Assembly (NCBI RefSeq): GCF_900177325.1
Contig: NZ_FXBL01000004.1
Location: forward strand, 2,790,001 to 2,854,000
Direction of reading: 5' to 3'
DNA from: Mesorhizobium australicum
GTDB lineage: Bacteria; Pseudomonadota; Alphaproteobacteria; Rhizobiales; Rhizobiaceae
Length of the DNA stretch: 64,000 nucleotides
Shown here: positions 26,258-36,452 of the stretch, one piece after another
Layout of the letters: each line of letters opens with the position of its first letter
Numbering within the stretch: the stretch's first letter is position 1
Translations under genes and position numbers: made by a program
Notes under the pieces: generated by a model
Told to the model about the DNA's origin: nothing
What the model saw: the letters and a program-made list of their open reading frames with translations, nothing else
The model's database searches: none

Positions 26258-27148
26258 TCAATCGCGGAAATCGGAGCGGCGGTAGCCTTGCAGGTAGAGC
26301 AGGGCGGTAAGGTCGCCGTGGTCGATGCGGATTTTCGCCTGCGCGGCGACCGCGGGCTTGGCGTGCAGCGCGACGCCGGTGCCGGCCAGCTGGAGCATGT
26401 CGAGATCGTTGGCGCCGTCGCCGACGGCGATGGCCTCGGCCGGTGTGATGCCCAGGCGCGCCGAGATCGACGTCAGGGCCTCGGCCTTGGCAGCACGGCC
26501 GAGGATCGGCTCGGCGACGGTGCCGGCGAGCTTGCCGTCGGCCTCGTGCAATATGTTGGCGATGTTCTCGTCGAAGCCGATCATCGCGGCGACCGGACCG
26601 GTAAAGACGGTGAAGCCGCCAGAGACGAGCGCGGTCCATGCGCCGTGGGCGCGCATGGTTCGAACCAGCGCGGTGCCGCCCGAGGCGAGCGTGATGCGCT
26701 TTTCGATCACATCGCCGACGACGCTCGCCGGCAGGCCTTTCAGAAGCGCGACGCGCTCGCGCAGCGCCGGCTCGAAGGCGATCTCGCCATTCATCGACCG
26801 GGCGGTGATGGCCGCTACATGCTCTTTCACGCCGACAAGGTCGGCGAGCTCGTCAATGCACTCCTGGTCGATCATGGTCGAATCCATGTCGGCAATCAGA
26901 AGTTGCTTGCGGCGATTGTGCACCTCCTGCACCGCGATATCGATACCGGCGCCGGACAGAGCGTTTGCCAGGGCTGCGGTTGCATCAGCGGCGGAAAGGC
27001 CTTCGGGAAGCGGGATATCGCAGGCGACGCCATCGGCCAGCCAGTCGGCCGCGCTTGCGCCGACGGCGCGACAGGCGCTATTCGCGAGGTCCGCTGTGAG
27101 CGCGGGCCGCGAGGGATGCGAGATCAAGGTGGCAACGAGAGAGGTCAT
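26258..27148 (-). CDS. serB: Phosphoserine phosphatase
   Basis: 296 residues from the ATG at 27148 (MTSLVATLISHPSRPAL). Last step of serine synthesis. HAD motifs: I, LLIADMDSTMIDQEC (D87 nucleophile, D89); II, TALVSGGFTVFTG; and GDGANDLDML near the C-terminus. The N-terminal ~75 residues form the ACT-like domain of rhizobial SerB. Its start codon overlaps that of the divergent miaA by 2 bp. Confidence 0.95.
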   Translation of the reverse strand: MTSLVATLISHPSRPALTADLANSACRAVGASAADWLADGVACDIPLPEGLSAADATAALANALSGAGIDIAVQEVHNRRKQLLIADMDSTMIDQECIDELADLVGVKEHVAAITARSMNGEIAFEPALRERVALLKGLPASVVGDVIEKRITLASGGTALVRTMRAHGAWTALVSGGFTVFTGPVAAMIGFDENIANILHEADGKLAGTVAEPILGRAAKAEALTSISARLGITPAEAIAVGDGANDLDMLQLAGTGVALHAKPAVAAQAKIRIDHGDLTALLYLQGYRRSDFRD

Positions 27149-28097
27149 GGAGGATTCCGGCGCGTCGGGCGGCGGACTGCCGCTCAGGGGCGCGGTCCTG
27201 ATAGCGGGACCGACGGCGAGCGGCAAGTCGGCGCTGGCGCTCGAGGTGGCCCGGCGGATCGGCGGCGCGATCGTCAATGCGGATTCCATGCAGGTTTACG
27301 ACGTGCTGCGGGTGCTGACCGCGCGACCGGACGCGGCGGACCTGACCGCTGCTCCCCATCACCTCTATGGCCATGTCGACCCCGCCACGTCCTATTCGAC
27401 GGGGGAATGGACCCGCGATGTCGAGGGGCTCGCCGCAAGCGGCGCGCTGGAAGGACGCCGGCCGATTTTCGTTGGCGGGACCGGGCTTTATTTCCGCGCG
27501 CTGCTCGGCGGCCTGTCCGAGATGCCGCAAATTCCCGCCGCGATCAGGGAAGGCTGGCGCGAGCGTCTGGTGCGCGAGGGGCCCGGGCGGTTGCATGAGA
27601 TTCTCACGGAGCGGGATGCTGAGGCAGCAGCGGGCCTGCGCCCGACGGACGGCCAGCGGATCGCCCGTGCGCTGGAAGTGCTGGACGCGTCGGGCCGTTC
27701 GATCCGGCACTGGCAGTCGCAGACGGCACCGCCGTTGGTCGATCCCGCTAGCGTCACACGCATCGTGCTCGACATCGACCGGGCGGTGCTGCACCGGCGG
27801 ATCGACGCGCGGGTCGAGCGGATGGTCGAGGAGGGCGCAGTGGAGGAGGTGCGGCGTTTGCGCAGGCTCAGGCTCGATCCGGCCCTGCCGGCCATGAAGG
27901 CGATCGGCGTGCCGGAGTTCGCGGACGTGCTGGACGATACGTGCGGGCTTGCCGACGCCATTCCGCGGGTCCAGGCGGCGACGCGGCAATATGCCAAGCG
28001 ACAGCTGACCTGGTTCCGCAACCAGCTAGGCCCCGAATGGAGGCGGCTCGCGGCCCTCGATGGCGACTGTTTTGCGGCCGATTTCGCCGCGGGATAA
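27147..28097 (+). CDS. miaA: tRNA dimethylallyltransferase
   Basis: 316 residues from the ATG at 27147. It adds the isopentenyl group to A37 of tRNAs reading UNN codons. Seen: P-loop GPTASGKSAL (21-30), NADSMQVYDVL, FVGGTGLYFRALLGGLSEMP, and the C-terminal TRQYAKRQLTWFRNQ. GAGAGAGG lies very close to the ATG. A long upstream extension of the frame covers serB on the other strand and is rejected. The start overlaps the serB start. Confidence 0.95.
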   Translation: MEDSGASGGGLPLRGAVLIAGPTASGKSALALEVARRIGGAIVNADSMQVYDVLRVLTARPDAADLTAAPHHLYGHVDPATSYSTGEWTRDVEGLAASGALEGRRPIFVGGTGLYFRALLGGLSEMPQIPAAIREGWRERLVREGPGRLHEILTERDAEAAAGLRPTDGQRIARALEVLDASGRSIRHWQSQTAPPLVDPASVTRIVLDIDRAVLHRRIDARVERMVEEGAVEEVRRLRRLRLDPALPAMKAIGVPEFADVLDDTCGLADAIPRVQAATRQYAKRQLTWFRNQLGPEWRRLAALDGDCFAADFAAG

Positions 28098-28194
28098 AGC
28101 TTTGTTGACCTAAGGGCCGTATTCAAGTGGAGGTTGTGGCGATAGGTGTTGCGATCATCCGGGTTTGAACTAGAAGGGGCGGCAACCTGAGGGG

Positions 28195-28989
28195 ATGATG
28201 CGCTTCCACAAATCGGAATCGGCGTTCTTCGTGTTCATCGTGCTGGTGCTCGCCGCCGGCGCGTGCCTTGCTTATGCCAATTCCGTGCTCGGCTATACGG
28301 GCGAATCGCGCGACCCGGGGGAACTGGCCGGCAATCTGGGCCTGCTTGCGCAGCTGATCTTCGGCACTGGCGTGCTGCTCGCGACGGCGAGCATCTTCGG
28401 CGTCTTCTTCATCTATCCGCTGATCCGCAAGCAGGTGCGCGAGGAGGGCAAGCTGAGGGCGATGACCGAATCGCTCAGCGCCCGCTCCGAGACGCTGGAG
28501 CACGCGGCTCTGACGGACGGCCTGACGGGCATGCAGAACCGGCGCTATTTCGACGACGCGCTGCGCGAATATCTGGGCGAGTTCCGCCGCATCGGCAAGC
28601 CCGTGGGGCTGTTGATCCTCGACCTCGATCATTTCAAGACGGTCAACGACACGCACGGCCACGATGTCGGCGACGAGGTGCTGCGGGTCGTGGCTGGGTG
28701 CCTGCGCGAGTTCACCCGCTATCACGACGTGGTCGCGCGGCTGGGCGGCGAGGAATTCGCCGTCGTCGCGCCCAACATGGACACCGACATGCTGATCAAG
28801 CTCGCCGAGCGCATCCGCAAGGCGATCGCGGCACTGACGGTCACGACCGGCAACATCCGGCTCAGGGTGACGACCAGCATCGGCATCGCGATCTGGGACG
28901 GCAAGGAAAGCGCCGAGCAGTTCTACCGCCGGGCAGACCGCATGCTCTACGAGGCCAAGCGCCTGGGGCGGAACAGGGTCTGTGCGTGA
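28195..28989 (+). CDS. Membrane-bound diguanylate cyclase (GGDEF)
   Basis: 264 residues. Two membrane helices (FFVFIVLVLAAGACLAYA and LIFGTGVLLATASIFGVFFIY), a short coiled linker (LRAMTESLSARSETLEHAA), then a GGDEF domain with DLDHFKTVNDTHGHDVGDEVL and the active-site RLGGEEFAVV (GGEEF). No RxxD inhibitory site is evident before the domain. It makes c-di-GMP; the two PilZ genes at 47.4-48.0 kb are possible receivers in the same window. The ATG at 28198 is an alternative start. Confidence 0.93.
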   Translation: MMRFHKSESAFFVFIVLVLAAGACLAYANSVLGYTGESRDPGELAGNLGLLAQLIFGTGVLLATASIFGVFFIYPLIRKQVREEGKLRAMTESLSARSETLEHAALTDGLTGMQNRRYFDDALREYLGEFRRIGKPVGLLILDLDHFKTVNDTHGHDVGDEVLRVVAGCLREFTRYHDVVARLGGEEFAVVAPNMDTDMLIKLAERIRKAIAALTVTTGNIRLRVTTSIGIAIWDGKESAEQFYRRADRMLYEAKRLGRNRVCA

Positions 28990-28993
28990 GGTG

Positions 28994-30933
<1,940 letters not shown>

Positions 30934-31062
30934 CGCTCGTCTCCGGCCCCAACCGGGATTTCTAGCGCGTCGCGGTTAAGGCGGCGTGTGACGGGATGGT
31001 TGACGGTGGGTTTATGGAAAAGGCGGCATTTGAAACAACGCGAAAAAAGGAGACGGGCCTGC

Positions 31063-31087
31063 AAAGGCTCCCATTGTGGGAGCCTTT
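31063..31087. terminator. Hairpin terminator candidate between convergent-side gene ends
   Basis: AAAGGCTCCCA-TTG-TGGGAGCCTTT forms a perfect 11-bp stem with a 3-nt loop, 20 bp past the stop of the flavin monooxygenase gene on the minus strand. The A/T ends of the stem give a short U tract at the end of the hairpin on that strand. Confidence 0.75.
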
Positions 31088-31107
31088 GGTCCGTGTGCCG
31101 TCTTGCC

Positions 31108-32907
31108 TCAGCGCAGGTGATGCACCTTCTGCAGCCCGTAGACCGGCGTCGGGATCCCTTCCATACGGGCTTTGAGCTGTAGCGCCAGGAACTGCGAGTA
31201 GTGGCGCGACTGGTGCAGGTTGCCACCGTGGAACCAGAGCGCCTCCTGCTGCGTCGGCTTCCACATGTTGCGCTGCTCGCCTTCCCACGGGCCGGGGTCT
31301 TTGGTGGTGGCAGAGCCCAGGCCCCAGCATTTTCCCACCTTGTCGGCGACCTCCTGTGAGATCAACTCGGCGGCCCAGCCGTTCATGGAGCCGTAGCCGG
31401 TGGCGTAGACGATGACGTCCGCCGGGATCTTCGTGCCGTCCTCCAGGACGACCGCGTCCTCGGTGATTTCGGCGACCTGGCCGCTCTTCAGCTTGATCTC
31501 GCCGTCGATGATCAGCTGCGAGGCGCCGATGTCGATGTAGTAGCCCGAGCCGCGCCTGAGGTATTTCATGAACAGGCCCGAGCCGTCGTCGCCCCAGTCG
31601 AGCTTGAAGCCGGCCTTCTCCAGGCCCTTGTAGAACTCCGCGTCACGCTCCTTCATCTGCTGATAGAGCGGAATCTGGAACTCGTGCAGGATCTTGTAGG
31701 GCAGGGAGGCGAAGATCAGGTCGGCCTTGGCGGTCGTGATGCCCGACCGTACCGCCTGTTCGGAATAGAGCGCACCGAGGCCGATCTCCATCAGCGTGTC
31801 GGAGCGCACGATGTGGGTGGAGGAGCGCTGCACCATCGTCACGTCGACGCCGGCCTCCCAAAGTGCTGCGCAGATGTCGTGGGCGGAGTTGTTGGAGCCG
31901 ATCACGACCACCTTCTTGCCCTTATAGGCGTCGGGTCCCGGATGCTTGGACGAATGGTGCTGTTCGCCCTTGAATGTCTCCATGCCCTTGAATTTCGGGA
32001 TGTTCGGCTTGGCGGACATGCCTGTGGCGAGCACGAGCTGCTTCGGACGTAGTGTGATCTCCTTGCCGTCGCGGGTGACGACGACGGTCCATTCCTTCTT
32101 CTTCTCGTCGTAGGATGCGCTCTTGGCCTCGGTCGAGGTCCAGTAGTTGAGCTCCATCACCTTGGCGTACATTTCGAGCCAGTCGCCAATCTTGTCCTTG
32201 GGCGAGAAGATCGGCCAGTTTTTCGGGAAGTCGATATAGGGGAGGTGATCGTACCAGACCGGATCGTGCAGGCAGAGCGACTTGTAGCGCTTGCGCCATG
32301 AATCGCCGGGGCGCTCGTTCTTCTCGACGATGATCGTCGGGACGCCGAGCTGCCTGAGGCGGGCGCCAAGCGCGATACCGCCCTGGCCGCCGCCGATGAT
32401 GAGGCAATAGGGCTGGCGCGTGTAGCCGAGTTCGGCGGCCTCTGCCTCGCGCTCTTCCTTCCAGGTCGGGCGGTTCCTCGCAGCCCCGTGCTTCGCGCCC
32501 AACGGTCGGTCGAAGCCGGCGGGCTCCTCGAAGCCCTTCAGCTCGACCATCGTGGTCAAAAGCGTCCAGATCAGGCCGTTCCTGACACGGATCTGACCAA
32601 AGCCGCGTGCGACCTTGGTCTCGAACTGGATCCAGCCTTCAAGCAGCCCGTCCGTCTCGGTCGCATCCTCGCCGTCGGCGATCCGCCAGCCGGAGGGGCC
32701 GGTGAGCGCGAGCTGGCTCTCCAGCATGTCGCGGACCTGGTCGCGGCCTTCCATGGTCTTGATGTTCCAGGTGAAGGCGACGAGGTCGCGCCAGTAGCAA
32801 TCTTCCTGAAAGCAGGCGACGGCCGCCTCGACATCGCCGGACGACAGGGCGCCGCCGAACCTGTCCAGAAGATCGGCGAGCCGTTTGTTGGGTGCCTTGT
32901 CGAGCAT
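31108..32907 (-). CDS. Flavin-containing monooxygenase with N-terminal NTF2-like domain
   Basis: 599 residues from the ATG at 32907 (MLDKAPNKRL), chosen for GGAGG eight bases upstream; ATG 32913 and GTG 33000 are alternatives. Residues about 1-140 look like an SnoaL/NTF2 fold (FGGALSSGDVEAAVACFQED). The FMO part begins with LIIGGGQGGIALGARLRQLG (FAD), has the FMO signature FKGEQHHSSKH, and a second dinucleotide site VVVIGSNNSAHDICAALW. The family hydroxylates small substrates with NADPH and O2; YUCCA-like auxin, amine or Baeyer-Villiger activity cannot be separated from sequence. Confidence 0.88.
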   Translation of the reverse strand: MLDKAPNKRLADLLDRFGGALSSGDVEAAVACFQEDCYWRDLVAFTWNIKTMEGRDQVRDMLESQLALTGPSGWRIADGEDATETDGLLEGWIQFETKVARGFGQIRVRNGLIWTLLTTMVELKGFEEPAGFDRPLGAKHGAARNRPTWKEEREAEAAELGYTRQPYCLIIGGGQGGIALGARLRQLGVPTIIVEKNERPGDSWRKRYKSLCLHDPVWYDHLPYIDFPKNWPIFSPKDKIGDWLEMYAKVMELNYWTSTEAKSASYDEKKKEWTVVVTRDGKEITLRPKQLVLATGMSAKPNIPKFKGMETFKGEQHHSSKHPGPDAYKGKKVVVIGSNNSAHDICAALWEAGVDVTMVQRSSTHIVRSDTLMEIGLGALYSEQAVRSGITTAKADLIFASLPYKILHEFQIPLYQQMKERDAEFYKGLEKAGFKLDWGDDGSGLFMKYLRRGSGYYIDIGASQLIIDGEIKLKSGQVAEITEDAVVLEDGTKIPADVIVYATGYGSMNGWAAELISQEVADKVGKCWGLGSATTKDPGPWEGEQRNMWKPTQQEALWFHGGNLHQSRHYSQFLALQLKARMEGIPTPVYGLQKVHHLR

Positions 32908-33076
32908 GTGCATCTCCTCCCTGAGAACGCGTAGATCTTCCGCCCGCGCCTCCCAGGCGGACGGCGAGAGGAGTATGCGGGTGCTGGCAGGGGGCGTCAC
33001 GCCGTACTAAAGACAGTCGCCGCATCAAGCGTTTAGCGCGTTCCGGCGCTCGCCCGCCGATGCGCGGGAATTGCGG

Positions 33077-33105
33077 TTGACGCCGCGGGATGAGCGCACT
33101 ATGGT
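33077..33105 (+). promoter_or_regulatory. Putative sigma-70 promoter of the ilv leader
   Basis: TTGACG (33077-33082) and TATGGT (33100-33105) are separated by exactly 17 bp. Transcription would begin about 33111-33114, at or within 3 nt of the leader-peptide ATG at 33114, so the leader mRNA may have almost no 5' untranslated sequence. Confidence 0.55.
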
Positions 33106-33113
33106 CCCGCACC

Positions 33114-33167
33114 ATGAAGACGGTTCTCATTCTCGTAGTAGGAAGGCGCATGGGCAAGGCGGTGTAA
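33114..33167 (+). CDS. ilv operon leader peptide
   Basis: 17 codons, MKTVLILVVGRRMGKAV then TAA. Residues 4-9 are all Val, Leu or Ile (V-L-I-L-V-V), the regulatory amino acids of the operon. It is followed by a terminator and then by ilvB, the standard layout of branched-chain amino-acid attenuation. Too short for most gene finders. No Shine-Dalgarno is apparent upstream, consistent with leaderless initiation. Confidence 0.85.
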   Translation: MKTVLILVVGRRMGKAV

Positions 33168-33223
33168 CCGCCGGGCGAGAGCACCCCATGCGCCAGACAG
33201 GCTCCCTTCCGGGGGCCTTTTTT
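33145..33223 (+). terminator. Attenuator RNA structure before ilvB
   Basis: GGCGCATGGG (33145-33154) pairs perfectly with CCCATGCGCC (33185-33194) around an inner hairpin GGCGGT-gta-ACCGCC (33158-33172). Downstream is an intrinsic terminator: GGCTCCC (33200-33206), loop TTCC, GGGGGCC (33211-33217), then six T (33218-33223). A ribosome stalled on the Val/Leu/Ile codons would cover the first arm and change the folding; I did not resolve the exact antiterminator pairing. Confidence 0.82.
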
Positions 33224-33288
33224 ATTGCCTTCGATACCGATAAACGACCCACGCGCCGCATGAGACGGCAAACAGACGGAAGACGACG

Positions 33289-35076
33289 ATGAACAAGGCG
33301 ACGCAGGAAACCGGCCGGCGGGAGATGACGGGCGCGGAGATGGTGGTCCAGGCGCTGAAGGACAATGGCGTCGAGCACATGTTCGGCTATCCGGGCGGCG
33401 CGGTCCTTCCGATCTATGACGAGCTCTTCCAGCAGGACGCGGTCCAGCACATTCTGGTGCGCCACGAGCAGGGGGCAGGCCATGCCGCCGAGGGCTATGC
33501 GCGCTCGACCGGCAAGCCCGGGGTGATGCTGGTGACCTCCGGCCCGGGCGCGACCAATGCGGTGACGCCGCTGCAGGACGCGCTTATGGATTCCATTCCG
33601 CTGGTCTGCATCACCGGCCAGGTTCCGACCACGCTGATCGGCTCCGACGCCTTCCAGGAATGCGACACCGTGGGCATCACGCGGCCTTGCACCAAGCACA
33701 ACTGGCTGGTGAAGGACGTGAACGAGCTGGCCGGGATCCTGCACGAGGCCTTCCACGTCGCGACAACCGGTCGTCCGGGGCCGGTCGTGGTCGACGTGCC
33801 GAAGGACGTGCAGTTCGCGAAAGGCATCTACACGCCGCCGCAGACCGCACCGCGCACATCGTATCAGCCGAAGCTGCAGGGCGACCTGGAGAAGATCAAG
33901 GCGGCGGTCGCGCTGATGGCGGGTGCGAAGAAGCCGATCATCTATTCGGGCGGCGGCGTGATCAATTCAGGCCCGGAAGCGAGCCATCTGCTGCGCGAAC
34001 TGGTCGACCTGACCGGCTTCCCGATCACCTCGACGCTGATGGGGCTGGGCGCCTATCCGGCCTCGGGCAAGAACTGGCTCGGCATGCTGGGCATGCACGG
34101 CTCGTACGAAGCGAACATGGCGATGCACGACTGCGACGTGATGCTGTGCATCGGCGCGCGCTTCGACGATCGCATCACCGGCCGGCTGAACGCCTTCTCG
34201 CCCAACTCGCGCAAAATCCACATCGACATCGATCCGTCGTCGATCAACAAGAACGTGCCGGCGGACATCGGCATCCTCGGCGATGTCGGCCGCGTGCTGG
34301 AGGACATGGTTCGGCTGTGGCGGGCGAGCGCCAGGACGGACAAGAAGGAGCTCTATCCCTGGTGGGAGCAGATCGCCCGCTGGCGCGCGCGCGACAGTTT
34401 CGCGTTCAAGAACAGCAACGACGTGATCATGCCGCAATTTGCGATCCAGCGGCTCTACGAGCTGACCAAGGGCCGCGACACCTACATCACCACCGAGGTC
34501 GGCCAGCACCAGATGTGGGCGGCGCAGCACTTCCACTTCGACAAGCCGAACCGCTGGATGACGTCGGGTGGGCTCGGCACCATGGGCTACGGCCTGCCGG
34601 CCGCACTCGGCGTGCAGATCGCGCACCCCGACGCGCTGGTGATCGACATCGCCGGCGACGCCTCGGTGCAGATGACCATGCAGGAGATGTCGACTGCGGT
34701 GCAATATAACGCGCCAATCAAGATCTTCATCCTGAACAACCACTACATGGGCATGGTGCGCCAGTGGCAGCAGCTCTTGCACGGCAACCGCATGTCGCAC
34801 TCCTATACCGAGGCGATGCCCGACTTCGTGCTGATGGCGAAGGCCTTCGGCGCGCACGGCATCCGCTGCGAGAAGCCGGGCGACCTCGACGACGCGATCA
34901 AGGAGATGATCGACGTGAAGCAGCCGGTGCTGTTCGACTGCTGCGTGGCCAACCTCGCCAACTGCTTCCCGATGATCCCCTCCGGCAAGGCGCATAACGA
35001 GATGCTGCTGCCGGACGAAGCGACGGACGAGGCGGTTGCGAATGCCATCGATGCGAAGGGCCGGGAGCTGGTGTGA
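33289..35076 (+). CDS. ilvB: Acetolactate synthase large subunit
   Basis: 595 residues. TPP enzyme that condenses two pyruvates, or pyruvate plus 2-ketobutyrate, in branched-chain amino-acid synthesis. Seen: VEHMFGYPGGAVLPIYDEL, catalytic Glu in RHEQGAGHAAEGYARSTG, central FAD-binding segment, and TPP/Mg motif GDASVQMTMQE...NNHYMGMVRQW. The start is supported by GGAAG seven bases upstream. It follows the leader and attenuator and precedes ilvN by 55 bp. Confidence 0.97.
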   Translation: MNKATQETGRREMTGAEMVVQALKDNGVEHMFGYPGGAVLPIYDELFQQDAVQHILVRHEQGAGHAAEGYARSTGKPGVMLVTSGPGATNAVTPLQDALMDSIPLVCITGQVPTTLIGSDAFQECDTVGITRPCTKHNWLVKDVNELAGILHEAFHVATTGRPGPVVVDVPKDVQFAKGIYTPPQTAPRTSYQPKLQGDLEKIKAAVALMAGAKKPIIYSGGGVINSGPEASHLLRELVDLTGFPITSTLMGLGAYPASGKNWLGMLGMHGSYEANMAMHDCDVMLCIGARFDDRITGRLNAFSPNSRKIHIDIDPSSINKNVPADIGILGDVGRVLEDMVRLWRASARTDKKELYPWWEQIARWRARDSFAFKNSNDVIMPQFAIQRLYELTKGRDTYITTEVGQHQMWAAQHFHFDKPNRWMTSGGLGTMGYGLPAALGVQIAHPDALVIDIAGDASVQMTMQEMSTAVQYNAPIKIFILNNHYMGMVRQWQQLLHGNRMSHSYTEAMPDFVLMAKAFGAHGIRCEKPGDLDDAIKEMIDVKQPVLFDCCVANLANCFPMIPSGKAHNEMLLPDEATDEAVANAIDAKGRELV

Positions 35077-35131
35077 TCACCAGCTTCCACCGCCAACCCG
35101 ACCAGAACGCAGCAAATTCGAGTAGCCAGAC

Positions 35132-35704
35132 ATGAACGCTCAGCTTCAGCCCACCGGCTCCGCCTACTTCATCGCCAAGGACACCGCGCTGCCGGAGAGC
35201 CATACGCTGTCTGTGCTCGTCGACAACGAGCCGGGCGTGCTCGCGCGGGTGATCGGCCTGTTCTCGGGCCGCGCCTACAACATCGACAGCCTGACCGTGT
35301 CGGAGACCGAACACGAGCAGCACCTGTCGCGCATCACCATCCAGACGCGCGGCACGCCGCATGTGCTGGAGCAGATCAAGCACCAGCTCGAGCGGATCGT
35401 GCCGGTGCATCGCGTGGTCGACCTCACGGTGGTGGCGCGCGAGCGCGGCCACGAGCGGCCGCTGGAGCGCGAGCTGGCGCTGGTGAAGGTCGCGGGCAAG
35501 GGCGAGGAGCGGGTCGAGGCGCTGCGGCTCGCCGAAGCCTTTCACGCCAAGGTGTCGGACGCGACCACCGAGCATTTCATCTTCGAGATCACCGGCAAGA
35601 GCACGAAGATCGACCAGTTCATCGCCATCATGAAACCGCTCGGCCTGATCGAGATCTGCCGCACCGGCATCGCCGCAATGAACCGCGGACCGGAGGGGAT
35701 GTGA
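35132..35704 (+). CDS. ilvN: Acetolactate synthase small (regulatory) subunit
   Basis: 190 residues: ACT domain (HTLSVLVDNEPGVLARVIGLFSGRAYNIDSLTV) that binds valine for feedback inhibition, then the ALS small-subunit C-terminal domain (RELALVKVAGKG, FEITGKSTKIDQFI). A 30-residue N-terminal extension precedes the ACT domain, as in rhizobial IlvN/IlvH. Cotranscribed with ilvB. Confidence 0.96.
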   Translation: MNAQLQPTGSAYFIAKDTALPESHTLSVLVDNEPGVLARVIGLFSGRAYNIDSLTVSETEHEQHLSRITIQTRGTPHVLEQIKHQLERIVPVHRVVDLTVVARERGHERPLERELALVKVAGKGEERVEALRLAEAFHAKVSDATTEHFIFEITGKSTKIDQFIAIMKPLGLIEICRTGIAAMNRGPEGM

Positions 35705-35762
35705 TCCCCTTCTTCTGAGCCAACCGCAGGACGGTACTGGATCAGGGAGGTTGCGCCAATAA

Positions 35763-35781
35763 ATGTCAGCATTGCTGACAT
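35763..35781. promoter_or_regulatory. Perfect palindromic operator before the LysE gene
   Basis: ATGTCAGCA-T-TGCTGACAT is a perfect 9-1-9 palindrome ending 24 bp before the ATG at 35806, in an otherwise AT-rich patch. It is a good candidate binding site for a dimeric regulator; the regulator is not encoded next to it and I do not recognise the site. Confidence 0.6.
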
Positions 35782-35805
35782 AATAATCATACCGGGAAAC
35801 GCCCC

Positions 35806-36399
35806 ATGTCCGCCGACCTTTTCCTCGCGCTCGTCGTCTTTGCCTTCGTCACGTCGATCACGCCGGGCCCGAACAATTTCATGCTGCTGGCCTCGGGCGT
35901 GAACTTCGGCTTCTGGCGCACGGTGCCGCACATGTGCGGCATCGGCGTCGGCTTCTTCACGCTGCTGGTCGGCGTGGGGTTCGGGCTTGGCGCGATGCTG
36001 ACCGCCTATCCGCAGCTTCACCTCGCGCTGAAGGTCGCGGGCGGCGCCTATCTTCTCTACCTCGCCTGGAAGATCGCGATGTCTCGGTCGCTCGGCGAAA
36101 AGGAGGGCGGCACGCGGCCGATGACCTTCCTGGAGGCGGCCGCGTTCCAGTGGGTCAATCCGAAGGCTTGGGTGATGGCAGTGACGGCGATGGCGGTCTA
36201 CACCGATCCGGCGCGTCCGTTCCTGACCATGCTGCTCGTCGCAACCGCCTTCGCGCTGGTCAATTTCCCGAGCGTCTCATGCTGGGCCGGTTTCGGCGTC
36301 GCCCTGCGCGGCTTCCTCGCCGACCCGGTGCGGCTGAAATGGTTCAATGTCGCAATGGGCGTTCTGCTCGCGGCGACGCTGGTGCCGATGCTGCGGTAG
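35806..36399 (+). CDS. LysE family amino-acid exporter
   Basis: 197 residues, about six membrane helices. The N-terminal FVTSITPGPNNFMLLASGVNFG is the LysE/RhtB signature (TPGPNN), and FQWVNPKAWVMAV is the second conserved segment. The family exports amino acids or homoserine lactones. A palindromic operator directly upstream suggests substrate-induced control. It is located just after ilvBN but is probably a separate transcript. Confidence 0.92.
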   Translation: MSADLFLALVVFAFVTSITPGPNNFMLLASGVNFGFWRTVPHMCGIGVGFFTLLVGVGFGLGAMLTAYPQLHLALKVAGGAYLLYLAWKIAMSRSLGEKEGGTRPMTFLEAAAFQWVNPKAWVMAVTAMAVYTDPARPFLTMLLVATAFALVNFPSVSCWAGFGVALRGFLADPVRLKWFNVAMGVLLAATLVPMLR

Positions 36400-36452
36400 G
36401 GCTGGAGCTCTCCATCCTTGCCCCGAGAGCCCGAATCCTGCCAGTCAGGGGC

